From Heliocidaris erythrogramma (Eukaryota > Echinodermata > Echinoidea > Camarodonta > Echinometridae): a stretch of 64,000 nucleotides of DNA. The notes under the pieces are model-generated. The model was given only the letters and a program-made list of their open reading frames with translations, was not told where the DNA came from and searched no databases. The stretch covers positions 930,001 through 994,000 of the forward strand of contig CM046863.1 in NCBI GenBank assembly GCA_025617745.1. The letters run 5' to 3'. A program made the position numbers and the translations under genes. Positions 40,230-51,036 of the stretch are shown here, piece after piece (within the stretch, counting starts at the first letter, position 1; each line of letters opens with the position of its first letter).

Positions 40230-42870
40230 TTTTTCTTTATTTCTTCTTTTTATAACAAATTTTTGTACCCACCAAATCTCAAAATCGGCCAGGTCAATAT
40301 CATCGAGTTTCATGTCATGTATGAGGTCAATTATGGACATGATCCATTAACATTTTGGAGGTCATCAGGTCATCGTGACGTCATCAAGACGCCATTTTGT
40401 AAATTTACAAGATCGGTTATATCTTCATAATCGATCATCAAAAATCAACTATATTCACATCACATGAACTTCACATGACGGGTCATCAAGTCATGTCCTC
40501 ACAGGTCATCTAGAGGTCAGGACGTGCGCGTACGCGCGCGTCAAAATTTTAAAATGTTCAAAATCACATAGGATCAAGTCTGCACACGTTTCAGGTCATT
40601 TTGAGCATTTCAAAAATGTCCGTACGCAAGCGTCCGCACGCGCGTTTTACGCACGCACAAGTAGTAAATAACGTTAAATCGCTGTTTTTTCGATTGATTT
40701 GCAATCCTGACACTTTTCTTCATCATTTCCGTCAACTTGGAAGCAATTTCAATCAATAATAAGGTCGTACGGGCGCGTCAAAGTTCAAAATCGATGCGCG
40801 CGTCTATGGCGAAAATAACGTAAAAACGTGCAAAAACATGCCTCTACAAAATTAACTCTAGTTCTTTATATAGTCCACAAACCCCTCAATTTTTTTTCAT
40901 CATCAGGTAGGGTATGAACCATAGATTTCATTTCATGTATCATTTGACCCTTATAAACATTATGACGTCATCAAAATTGCGCCAGAAGTCAAAATTTCCA
41001 TTTTTCATGTTTTGACGTCATCACATTTATACAAATTTGGCTCTAGATTCGTAATTATTGGTCGCTTTTCGCCCAGATTTTAATATGTTGTAGCTGAGGC
41101 AATTTCATACAAAATCAGTGAACACCATTTTTCATTTTGATGACGTCATCACAGTGATATTTTCAATTAAAGATGCCATGTCAGAATTTTCCCTATTTGC
41201 GTGTTATGTCTATGGAAGATGATTTTTTTTCGAATCATGAATCTACATGACATTGTTCTCTGAGCTGTATCTCAGTTGTTTTTGGTATATTTTCTTCCAG
41301 ATTTTAGTATGTTATAGCTGAGACTATAAGCTTTTATAAGTGTGGTCTCCAATTTTTGATCAGGTGTCGGGATCATGCCCAATTTTTCACTACAAAATGT
41401 GATTTGAGAATCCCGTTTTTCGTTTACGTGTTATCTCTATGGGAAATGTTTTGGTATATTGGTCAAAGCACTTGCCTCTCACTCTGGTGACCCAGGTTCG
41501 ATCCCCGGTGGGGCCATTAAATTTTTTTTTTTTGTGCTTCTTTTTGCCTTTCATTTTACCATCTTGTTCGACTATTATAACATAAGCAATCACAAACCAA
41601 GTAATAAAATGCCTTATTTTGCGTGTTATGCCTATTAGAAAGTAGTGTATGTATAACCCTATGGAAAATCCGATTCCCTGAAGTGTATTAAAGCTATCCT
41701 GCAATATCATTAGTCCTATTGATATCACAATTTCTCAAAATTGGCTTACTCAATTATCTTCACATTTTCGTCAGTCATCGGTCCTAATAAGGTCAAGTTC
41801 CCACATCTTTTTCAAGGCCATCAGGTTATCGTGACGTCATCTAGGCGCCATTTTGTACAAATCAATTTATGGTCATATCTTCTTCACTAAATGTCATTTC
41901 TTTTTCATATTTGGAAGGGCTATGATCAATGTCATTTCAGTCATGGTCATCACCATTATCATCATCATCATCATCATCATCACCATCATCATCATTATTA
42001 TATCATTATCATGATAAATTTCAATATCATTATCATCATTATTGTCATGATATAATCATCATCATCATGATTATCATCAACATCATTATCATCATCACTG
42101 TCATGATAATATTCATGATGATTATCATCAACATCATTATCATCATCACTGTTATGATATTCATGATGATGATGATTAACATCAAAATCATTATCATCAT
42201 CGCGGTCATGATGATATAATGATCATCATCATGATTTTCATCAACATCATTATCATCACTGTCATGATATAATGATCATCATCATGATTATCATCAACAT
42301 CATTATCATCATCACTGTCATGATATTCATGATGATGATTATCATCAACATCATTATCATCATCACTGTCATGATATTCATGATGATGCTGATGATTATC
42401 ATCAACTTTATTATCATCATCACTGTCATGATGATATTCATGATGATGATGATGATGATGATTATCAACATCATTATCATCATCACTGTCATGATGATAT
42501 AATGATCATCATCATGATTATGTCATGATGATATTCATGATGATGATGATGATGATATAATATCATCACCGTCATGATCATCATTGCTATTATTATTGTC
42601 ATCACCATCATCATTATATCACCTTCATCATGATAATCATCACCATTATCATGATTGTTATCTTGCACAAATATTATCACATCTTCCAATGACCGTTTCA
42701 CACATTTTCTACATTCCTGTCCTCAAGAAGCATCTCCATGCGTGGCATTCTTGACTTCCTATCTTCAGTTTAGTATTTCCCCATTATTATGATCATCCTG
42801 ATTACAATCATGATCATACAAATTGAAAGACAGACCACCTAATTCGTCCTCATGACGAATTAAATTCTAG
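40230..42870 (+). mobile_element. Helentron-like unit O
   Basis: Starts TTTTTCTTTATTTCTTC as unit C does after unit B. Type 1 module at about 41450-41517 and the longest minisatellite in the array (41945-42665). CTAG at 42867-42870. Confidence 0.75.
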
Positions 42871-44890
42871 TTTTTAATATTTCTTCTTTTTATAACAAAT
42901 TCTTGTGGCCACCAAATCTCAAAATCGGCCAGGTCAATATCGTCAAATTTCATGTCATGTATGAGGTCAATCATGGACATGGTCCATTAAGCTTTTGGAG
43001 GTCATCAGGTCATCGTGACGTCATCAAGACGCCATTTTGGAAATTTACAAGATCGATTATATCTTCATAATCGATCATCAAAAATCAACTATATTCACAT
43101 CACATGAACTTCAGATGACGGGTCATCAAGTCATGTCCTCACAGGTCATCTAACGTCAGGACGTGCGCGTACGCGCGCGTCAAAATTTTAAAATGCTCAA
43201 AATCATGTAGGATCAAGTCTGCACACGTTTCAGGTCATTTTGAGCATTTCAAAAATTTGCGCGCGTACACGGGTGCGTGCGCGTTTTCCCCTATTCCACC
43301 ATGAAAGAACCTAAAATCGCCGTTTTTTCTTGTGTACTCTCATAGAACACAAAATTCTGAGCAATTTGATACCTTTTCTATCTTTCTACGACAATTAATA
43401 AGGAAATTATCGTCCGTCAAAGTTTGCAGCACGCGCAGGCGTGATCCCTCACTATAGGCCATATATGGGCAAAAACATGCCTATACAAAATTCACTGTAG
43501 CTCGTTAGATAGTCCGTTGACCCCCAAATTTTTTGTCATCATCAGGTAGGTTATGAATCATAGATATGATTTCATGTATCATTTGACCCTTATAAACATT
43601 ATGACGGCATCAAAATGGCACCAGAAATCCAAATTTCCATTTTTCATGTTTTGACGTCATCACATTTATGCAAATTTGGCTCTGGATTCGTAATTATGGG
43701 TCTTTTTTCGCCCAGATTTTGATATGTCATAGCTGAGGCAATTTCCTACAAAATTAGTTGCCACCATTTTTCATTTTGATGACGTCATCACAGTGAAATT
43801 TTCAATTAAAGACGCCATGTCAGAATTTTCCCTATTTGCGTGTTATGTCTATGGAAGATGACTTTTTTTTCGAATCATGAATCTACATGACATCGTTTTC
43901 TGAGCAGTATCTCAGTTATTTTTGGTCTATTTTCTTCCAGATTTTAATATGTTGTAGCTGAGACTATAAGCTTTTACAAGTGTGGTCTCCAATTTTTGAT
44001 CAGATGTCGGGATCATGCCCAATTTTTCAGTACCAAATGGGATTTGAGAATCACGTTTTTCGTTTACGTGTTATCTCTATGGGAAATATTTTGGTCTATC
44101 GGTAAAGCACATGACTACCATGGTCAAGGTACCTGGTTCGATCCCCGGGGCCGATTTTTTTTTTTTTTTTTTTTTGCTTCTTTTTACTTGTCATTTTACC
44201 ATCCTCTACGACTATTATAACATAAACAATCACAAACCAAGTAATAAAATGCCTTATTTTGCATGTTATGTCTATTGCAAAGTGCTGTGCAGTGGTTTAT
44301 GTATATCCCTATGGAAAATCTGTTTCACTGACGTGTATTAAAGCTATCCTACAATATCATTAGTCCTATTAGATATCACAATTTCTCAAAATTGGCTTAG
44401 TCAATTATCTTAATTATCTTATTGTGACGTCATCTAGACGCCATTTTCTACAAATCAACTTATGGTCGTATCTTCATAACGAAATGTGATTTCTCGTTCA
44501 TATTTGGCATGGTTAACGTCACTGCCATTGCAGTCATGATCCTTACCATTATCCCCATCATTATCATCATTATCATTATCATCATTATATCATCAATCAT
44601 CTTCAAAATCACCAACACCATAATCATCATGAATATCATTATCATCACCATCATTATATTATCATCTTCATCATCATCACCATTATCATCATCACCGTAA
44701 TCTTTTTACAATGACCGTTTCACACATTTTGCTACATTCCTGTCCTCAAGAAGCATCTCCATTCATGGCATTCTTGACTTCCTATCTTCAGTTTAGCATT
44801 TCCCCATTATTATGATCATCCTGATTACAATCATGATCGTACAAAGTGAAAGACAGATCACCTAATTCGTCATGACGAATTAAACTCTAG
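42871..44890 (+). mobile_element. Helentron-like unit P (variant module, type 2 tRNA-like)
   Basis: 5' hairpin absent. Carries at about 43250-43480 the alternative module found otherwise only in unit F, and the type 2 tRNA-like module at 44092-44153. Its minisatellite also resembles F's (ATTATCCCCATCATTATC). 3' hairpin loop shortened; CTAG at 44887-44890. Confidence 0.75.
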
Positions 44891-44899
44891 TCTTCTTTA

Positions 44900-46704
44900 T
44901 TAGGTGGTCTGTCGGTATCGACAGATCACCTTTTAATTTTGTCAGAATTTTCTTTTTATTTCTTCTCTTTATGACAAATTCTTGTGGCCACCAAATCTCA
45001 AAATCGGCCAAGTCAATATCATCGAGTTTCATGTCATGTATAAGGTCAATCATGGACATGGTCCATTAAGCTTTTGGAGGTCATCAGGTCATCGTGACGT
45101 CATCAAGACGCCATTTTGCAAATTTACAAGATCGATTATATCTTCATAATCGATCATCAAAAATCAACTTTATTCACATCACATAAACTTCACATGACGG
45201 GTCATCAAGTCATGTCCTCACAGGTCATCTAGAGGTCAGGACGTGCGCGTACGCGCGCGTCAAAATTTAAAAATGCTCAAAATCACGTAGGATCAAGTCT
45301 GCACACGTTTCAGGTCATTTTGAGCATTTCAAAAATGTCCGTGCGTATGCGTCCGCGCGCGCGTTTTAGGCGCGCGCAAGTCGTAAATAACGTTAAAACG
45401 CTGTTTTTTCGATTGATTTGCAATCCTGAAACTTTTCTTCATCATTTCCATCCACTTGGAATCAATTTCAATCAATAATAAGGTCGTACGAGCGCGTCAA
45501 AGTTCAAAATCCGTGCGCGCGTCTATGGCGAAAATAACGTAAAAACGTGCAAAAATATGCCTCTACAAAATTAATTCTAGCTCTTTAAATAGTCCATAAA
45601 CCCCCCAATTTTTTTTCATCATCAGGTAGGGTATGAATCATAGATATGATTTCATGTATCATTTGATCCTTATAAACATTATGACGTCATCAAAATGGCG
45701 CCAGAAGTCAAGATTTCCATTTTTCATGTTTTGACGTCATCACATTTATGCAAATTTGGCTCTACATTCGTAATTATTGGTCGTTCTTCGCCCAGATTTT
45801 GATATGTTATAGCTGAGACAATTCTCTACAAGATCAATCCTCACGGTTTTTCATTTTGATTACGTCATCACAGTGAAATTTTCAATTAAAAATGCCATGT
45901 CAGAATTTTCCCTATTTGCGTGTTATGTCTATGGAAGATGATTTTTTTTCGAATCATGAATCTACATGACATTGTTCTCTGAGCTGTATCTCAGTTGTCT
46001 TTGGTCTATTTTCTTCCAGATTTTAGTATGTTATAGTTGAGACTATAAGCTTTTATAAGTGTGGTCTCCAATTTTTGATCAGATGTCGGGATCATGCCCA
46101 ATTTTTCACGACAAAATGGGATTTGAGAATCACGTTTTTCGTTTACGTGTTATCTCTATGGGAAATATTTTGGTCTATCGGTAAAGCACATGACTACCAT
46201 GGTCAAGGTACCTGGTTCGATCCCCAGGGCCGATTTTTTTTTTGCTTCTTTTTGCCTGTCATTTTACCATCCTCTTCGACTATTGTAACATAAAAATTCA
46301 CAAATCATGTATTAAACTGTAGTGTGCAGTAGTTTATGTACAACCCTATGGAAATTGTGATTTCCTGTCCTGTATTAGAGCTATGGTGTTAATCCCCCTA
46401 GTATCCTGTATCATCATCATTATTATCATCACCGTCATGATCATCATCGCTATTATTATATCATCGCCATCATGTCATTATAATCATCATAATCACCATT
46501 ATCATCACCATAATCATTTTACAATGACCGTTACACATTTTGCTACATTCCTGTCCTCAGGAAGCATCTCCATTCATGGCATTCTTGACATCCTGTCTTC
46601 TGTTTAGTATTTCCCCATTAATATGATCATCCTGATTACAATCATGATCGTGCCAATTTAAGGACAGACCACCTAATTCGTCCTCATGACGAATTAAATT
46701 CTAG
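44900..46704 (+). mobile_element. Helentron-like unit Q (type 2 tRNA-like)
   Basis: Begins TTAGGTGGTCTGTCGG after a 9-bp spacer. The body to about 46130 is closest to unit G, but the tRNA-like module at 46171-46232 and the short minisatellite match unit N. It is therefore a mosaic. CTAG at 46701-46704. Confidence 0.75.
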
Positions 46705-48851
46705 TTTTTATTTACTTTTAAGGCAAATTGTTGTGGCCACGAAATCTCAAAATCGGCCAGGTCAATATCATCGAGTTTCATGTCATGTATGAGGTCAATC
46801 ATGGACATGGTCCATTAAGCTTTTGGAGGTCATCAGGTCATCGTGACGTCATCAAGACGCCATTTTGTAAATTTACAAGATCGATTATATCTTCATAATC
46901 GATCATCAAAAATCAACTATATTCACATCACATAAACTTCACATGACGGGTCATCAAGTCATGTCCTCACAGGTCATCTAGAGGTCAGCACGTGTGCGTA
47001 CGCGCGCGTCAAAATTTAAAAATGCTCAAAATCACGTAGGATCAAGTCTGCACACGTTTCAGGTCATTTTGAGCATTTCAAAAATGTCCGTGCGTAAGCG
47101 TCCGTGCGTGCGTTTTACGCGCGCGCAAGTCGTAAATAACGTTAAAACGCTGTTTTTTGGATTGATTTGCACTCCTGACACTTTTCTTCATCATTTCCAT
47201 CAACTTGGAATCAAATTTCAATCAATAATAAGGTCGTACGGGCGCGTCAAAGTTCAAAATCGATGCGCGCATCTATGACGAAAATAACGTAAAAACGTTC
47301 AAAAACATGCCTCTACAAAATTAACTCTAGCTCTTTAAATAGTCCATAAACCCCCAATTTTTTTTCATCATCAGGTAGGGTATGAATCATAGATTTTATT
47401 TCATGTATCATTTCACCCTTATAAATATTATGACGTCATCAAAATGGCGCCAGAAGTCAACATTTCCAATTTTCATGTTTTGACGTCATCACATTTATGC
47501 AAATTTGGCTCTAGATTCCTAATTATTGGTCGTTTTTCGCCCAGATTTTAATATGTTGTAGCTGAGGCAATTTCCTACAAAATCAGTGACCACAATTTTC
47601 CATTTTGATGACGTCATCACAGTGAAATTTTCAATTAAAGATGCCATGTCAGAATTTTCCCTATTTGCGTGTTATGTCTATGGAAGATGATTTTTTTTCG
47701 AATCATGAATCTACATGACATTGTTCTCTGAGCTGTATCTCAGTTGTTTTGGGTCTATTTTCTTCCAGATTTTAGTATGTTATAGCTGAGACTATAAGCT
47801 TTTATAGGTGTGGTCTCCAATTTTTGATCAGATGTCGGGATCATGCCCAATTTTTCACTACAAAATGGGATTTGAGAATCCCGTTTTTCGTTTACGTGTT
47901 ATCTCTATGGGAAATGTTTTGGTATATTGGTCAAAGCACTTGCCTCTCATTCCGGTGACCCAGGTTCGATCCCCGGTGGTTCATTAATTAATTTTTTTTT
48001 TTTGCTTCTTTTTGCCTTTCATTTTACCATCTTGTTCGACTATTATAACATAAGCAATCACAAACAAAGTAATAAAATGTCTTATTTTGCATGTTATGTC
48101 TATTAGAAAGTAGTGTGCAGTAGTTTATGTATAACCCTATGGAAAATCGGATTCCCTGAAGTGTATTAAAGCTATCCTGCAATATCATTAGTCCTATTTG
48201 ATATCACAATTTCTCAAAATGATAATGATGTTGATGATAATCATGATGATGATCATGATTATCATCAACATCATTATCATCATCACTGTCATGATATTCA
48301 TGATGATGATTATCCTCAACATCATTATCATCATCACTGTCATGATATTCATGATGATGCTGATGATTATCATCAACTTCATTATCATCACTGTCATGAT
48401 ATTCATGATGATGATGATGATGATGATTATCAACATCATTATCATCAGCACTGTCATGATGATATAATGATCATCATCATGATTATCTTCAACATCATTA
48501 TCATCATCACTGTCATGATATTCATGATGATGATGATGATATAATATCATCACCGTCATGATCATCATTGCTATTATTATTGTCATCACCATCATTATAT
48601 CACCTTCATCATGATAATCATCACCATTATCATGATTGTTATCTTGCACAAATATTATCACATCTTCCAATGACCGTTCCACACATTTTCTACATTCCTG
48701 TCCTCAAGAAGCATCTCCATGCGTGGCATTCTTGACTTCCTATCTTCAGTTTAGTATTTCCCCATTATTATGATCATCCTGATTACAATCATGATCATAC
48801 CAATTGAAAGACAGACCACCTAATTCGTCCTCATGACGAATTAAATTCTAG
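46705..48851 (+). mobile_element. Helentron-like unit R, last of the array
   Basis: 5' hairpin absent. Type 1 module at about 47922-47985. The minisatellite begins with a perfect 29-bp-arm inverted repeat at 48219-48280. CTAG at 48848-48851, followed by (TTA)n. Confidence 0.8.
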
Positions 48852-49438
48852 TTATTATTATTATTATTATTATTATTGCTCCACTTATTTTACTGAATTA
48901 TCCGCAATTTCAATTAAGTATTTTAAGTGTTAAAATATGGTCTGGCGTCCCCCCCCCCCTAAATTTTGGTGCTTCCGCCGCCAATGCCCCTCCCCTCTCT
49001 CTTTCTCTGTCATCTTTCCTTCTCGATCACACTTTCAACTTCCCCCTATCCCTTAGTCTTTCTTTATCAAATCTTCCCTCGTTCTCTCTCTCTCTGTCGA
49101 TCTCTCTCTCCCTCGCCCGCTCTCTTTCTCTCTAGGAAACATTTTACCCTCCCCGTTCTTCTATGAAGTTCAAACATTGTCGAAATGAGGAAAAAACAAG
49201 ATCATTTGATCTCCCCGCCCGCGCACGACTTGTTTATAAATAACTTCTGGGACAAGAACAAAGTGCCCTACATTTCGACCCCATAGCCAAAGACTTTAAA
49301 TAGTATCAAGACAGATTACTCTGACCTACTTCCGGAGTACATTTTGGAGGCGTAAATTCCTGTGTTAAAAACAGACTCGGAAAAATACGTTCCCCATAGG
49401 TATAACATGTGAAAAGATGTCTCACTTTGTCTTGATAT
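48852..49438. other. (TTA)n, CT-rich tract and unassigned sequence
   Basis: (TTA)n at 48852-48880, a C-run near 48947-48959 and a pyrimidine-rich CTCTCT tract at 48985-49140. From about 49200 the sequence is ordinary. CCCCATAGGTATAACATGTG at 49392-49411 resembles the ~190 bp tandem repeat at 59590-60470. No gene was recognised. Confidence 0.6.
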
Positions 49439-49442
49439 TTAA
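49439..49442. other. TTAA target site, left side
   Basis: TTAA directly outside the left inverted terminus, matched by TTAA at 59508-59511 outside the right terminus. This is consistent with a target-site duplication. Confidence 0.75.
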
Positions 49443-49466
49443 AGGTCCCCTTTTATGAAATTATAA
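49443..49466 (+). repeat. Left terminal inverted repeat
   Basis: AGGTCCCCTTTTATG followed by AAATTATAA. Pairs with the reverse complement of 59484-59507 at 22 of 24 positions. Confidence 0.75.
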
Positions 49467-49602
49467 TTCTTGGTATTTTGTAAATACGTATCGAAATATT
49501 TTTAAAATAATATTTCCCCAAGGTATTCATGTCCAAAACAGTCTCTTAAGCTCCGCCCCCTTTTAAACCAAGAATTCTCGTTCCGCGAGCATGATTGACG
49601 TG

Positions 49603-49610
49603 TGACGTCA
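49603..49610. promoter_or_regulatory. CRE palindrome upstream of THAP ORF
   Basis: TGACGTCA about 105 bp before the THAP start codon, with a GC-box-like CTCCGCCCCC at about 49553. A matching pair of TGACGTCA sites lies near the other end of the element (59319-59326 and 59329-59336). This suggests inward-facing promoters at both ends; function is inferred. Confidence 0.4.
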
Positions 49611-49714
49611 CAAACCGACATTGCCGATGCTTGTTTACAATATTGCCTATGTATTACATGTGCAAACTAACTTGCTGTTGTGTATACCACCTCGAAAACC
49701 ACCTCTAAAAAAGT

Positions 49715-50047
49715 ATGCCGCAACGCTGCGTTGTTGCAGGTTGCAGTAACACCACAAAGGAGGGTGTCAGTCTACATTTATTCCCTAAAGACCCAAATAT
49801 AAGAAGGAAATGGACCGCAAAAGTAAAATTAACTCGCGCCCATTGGAAGGGGCCGAGTGAGCACAGTGTTGTGTGCTCCGAGCACTTTTGTGCGGAGGAC
49901 TTCGTCGATAGCACGGGGCTGCGTATGGCATCAAGAAGAGGCCGTCCCGGAAACAAGTTTGATCATACATGTATCAATAATATGAAATTTGGCGACTCTG
50001 AGCTTTACCTCACAAGCACCTCTCTCAATTGGTCTTTACTATTATGA
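49715..50047 (+). CDS. THAP zinc-finger domain protein (first exon or short ORF)
   Basis: 110 codons. The THAP domain occupies about residues 1-70 with the C2CH zinc ligands C5, C10, C54 and H57 (C-x4-C-x43-C-x2-H, within the family range) plus the conserved P24, W33 and F63. THAP domains bind DNA and occur in P-element and Kolobok transposases and in host regulators. The ATG lies four residues before the first Cys, as is usual. After residue 70 the sequence no longer resembles a THAP end (no AVPTIF-like motif), and a possible splice donor (GTATGG) lies near residue 70, so the domain may continue in another exon that was lost or displaced. The nested gypsy element starts 216 bp downstream. 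Coding capacity as a DNA-binding module is well supported; expression and full gene structure are not. Confidence 0.8.
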   Translation: MPQRCVVAGCSNTTKEGVSLHLFPKDPNIRRKWTAKVKLTRAHWKGPSEHSVVCSEHFCAEDFVDSTGLRMASRRGRPGNKFDHTCINNMKFGDSELYLTSTSLNWSLLL

Positions 50048-50262
50048 TTTTTTTTTGTTCTTGATGAAGAAAAAGATCTTTTTCCATAAAGAGTGTTATA
50101 AAAATGTTTATCATGGTAGAGTGGAAACTCAGTATAAAGAGGTCTGATACAACAATATTCCTGATATAACAAGGCAATATTTTGGTCTCAACTCTTTATA
50201 TTCTTTTTTTTTTAAACTGATATAACGAGATTCTGGATTTAACCAGGTAATTTTAATAGTCC
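50048..50262. other. Sequence resembling pogo/Tigger termini
   Basis: Contains repeated GATATAACRAG words (for example near 50162 and 50218) and TAATTTTAATAGTCC, reminiscent of pogo/Tigger-type transposon ends. Weak resemblance from memory. The gypsy LTR follows directly. Confidence 0.25.
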
Positions 50263-50956
50263 TGTAGCGGTTGGTCGCTACTTATAAGGCGAGATGGGAA
50301 TAAGAAGCAATCACCACTTACCGACTTTATGCGTGCAGGGGTTAACCGGACATGGATCCTCCAAAATGCCAAAAGTTTCCAAATATTGCACAATCCGATT
50401 CAAATATATATTTACACAGGTATCACCACAGAAATGATCACAAAACTACTTGGCTAGCACAAGCGAGATTTGGACTGTTCTCTGAGTGAATTGCAGAGAA
50501 TAAAATGATGAAATAGAAATTCCTCCAGGTGAGATGATGGAGTATTGAATTAATGTGAAGTAGAGAATTGTAGAAATTGCTCCAATTGAAGTGCAGGAAA
50601 CAAATTCAGAAGTGAAGAGATGACATCCTCAAATTAACGTGTTAACTCGATGAGAAAACTTTGAGAAGTGTGTCTAGCAAAGATGGAGATGAAAAGTGTT
50701 TGTTCTTATCCCTTGCTAGTGTGGCAGGATGAAGAAGAAAGGGAGTATTGTTGAAAGTCCTTGAATTGAGGGTGAGTCATTAATGTGCGATGGGCATGGC
50801 CATGCAGCTGACCACTTGTTGATAGATAAATGTGATAACATAGGGGTGGTCGTGATTGCTGGTATAAAGGGCAATGTCCTCTCAAAATGACTTTGTACAA
50901 TAAGTGAAAGTGAGAAATTAAAGAAAAGATGAAGTGAGGATGAGGAAAATACTACA
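50263..50956 (-). repeat. 3' LTR of gypsy element
   Basis: 694 bp, TGTAG...CTACA on the plus strand. Differs from the other LTR by one extra A near 50680 and one G/A change near 50809. Confidence 0.93.
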
Positions 50957-50970
50957 TCAGCCCCCTCCTA
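50957..50970 (-). other. Polypurine tract
   Basis: Minus strand reads TAGGAGGGGGCTGA directly before the 3' LTR, where plus-strand DNA synthesis is primed in LTR elements. Confidence 0.75.
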
Positions 50971-51036
50971 GAACGTTGAATAAAAATGAAACGGTCGATA
51001 ATTGAGAAAATAGTCCGAATGAAATAAAATAATATC

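Larger units (their letters stand above)
9720..48851 (+). mobile_element. Head-to-tail array of Helentron-like elements
   Basis: About 18 copies in the same orientation. Full copies begin TTAGGTGGTCTGTC, immediately folded as a hairpin with CAGATCACC or CAGACCTCC. They end with GACAGACCACCTAA (the reverse complement of the 5' end), a 9-bp-stem hairpin TAATTCGTC/GACGAATTA, and AATTCTAG. Every CTAG seen is followed by T. Asymmetric inverted termini, a 3' hairpin, CTRR-type end, T-flanked insertion and a central minisatellite are the published hallmarks of Helentron-derived HINE/DINE elements (established family knowledge); the assignment here is inference. No Rep/helicase ORF is present, so the copies are non-autonomous. 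A short-TIR DNA transposon is the alternative reading. Confidence 0.65.

Noticed and set aside
9720..48851. Classical cut-and-paste transposon with 14 bp TIRs
   Set aside because: The 3' copy of the inverted repeat is not terminal (hairpin and CTAG follow it) and no target duplication is seen; retained as an alternative only.
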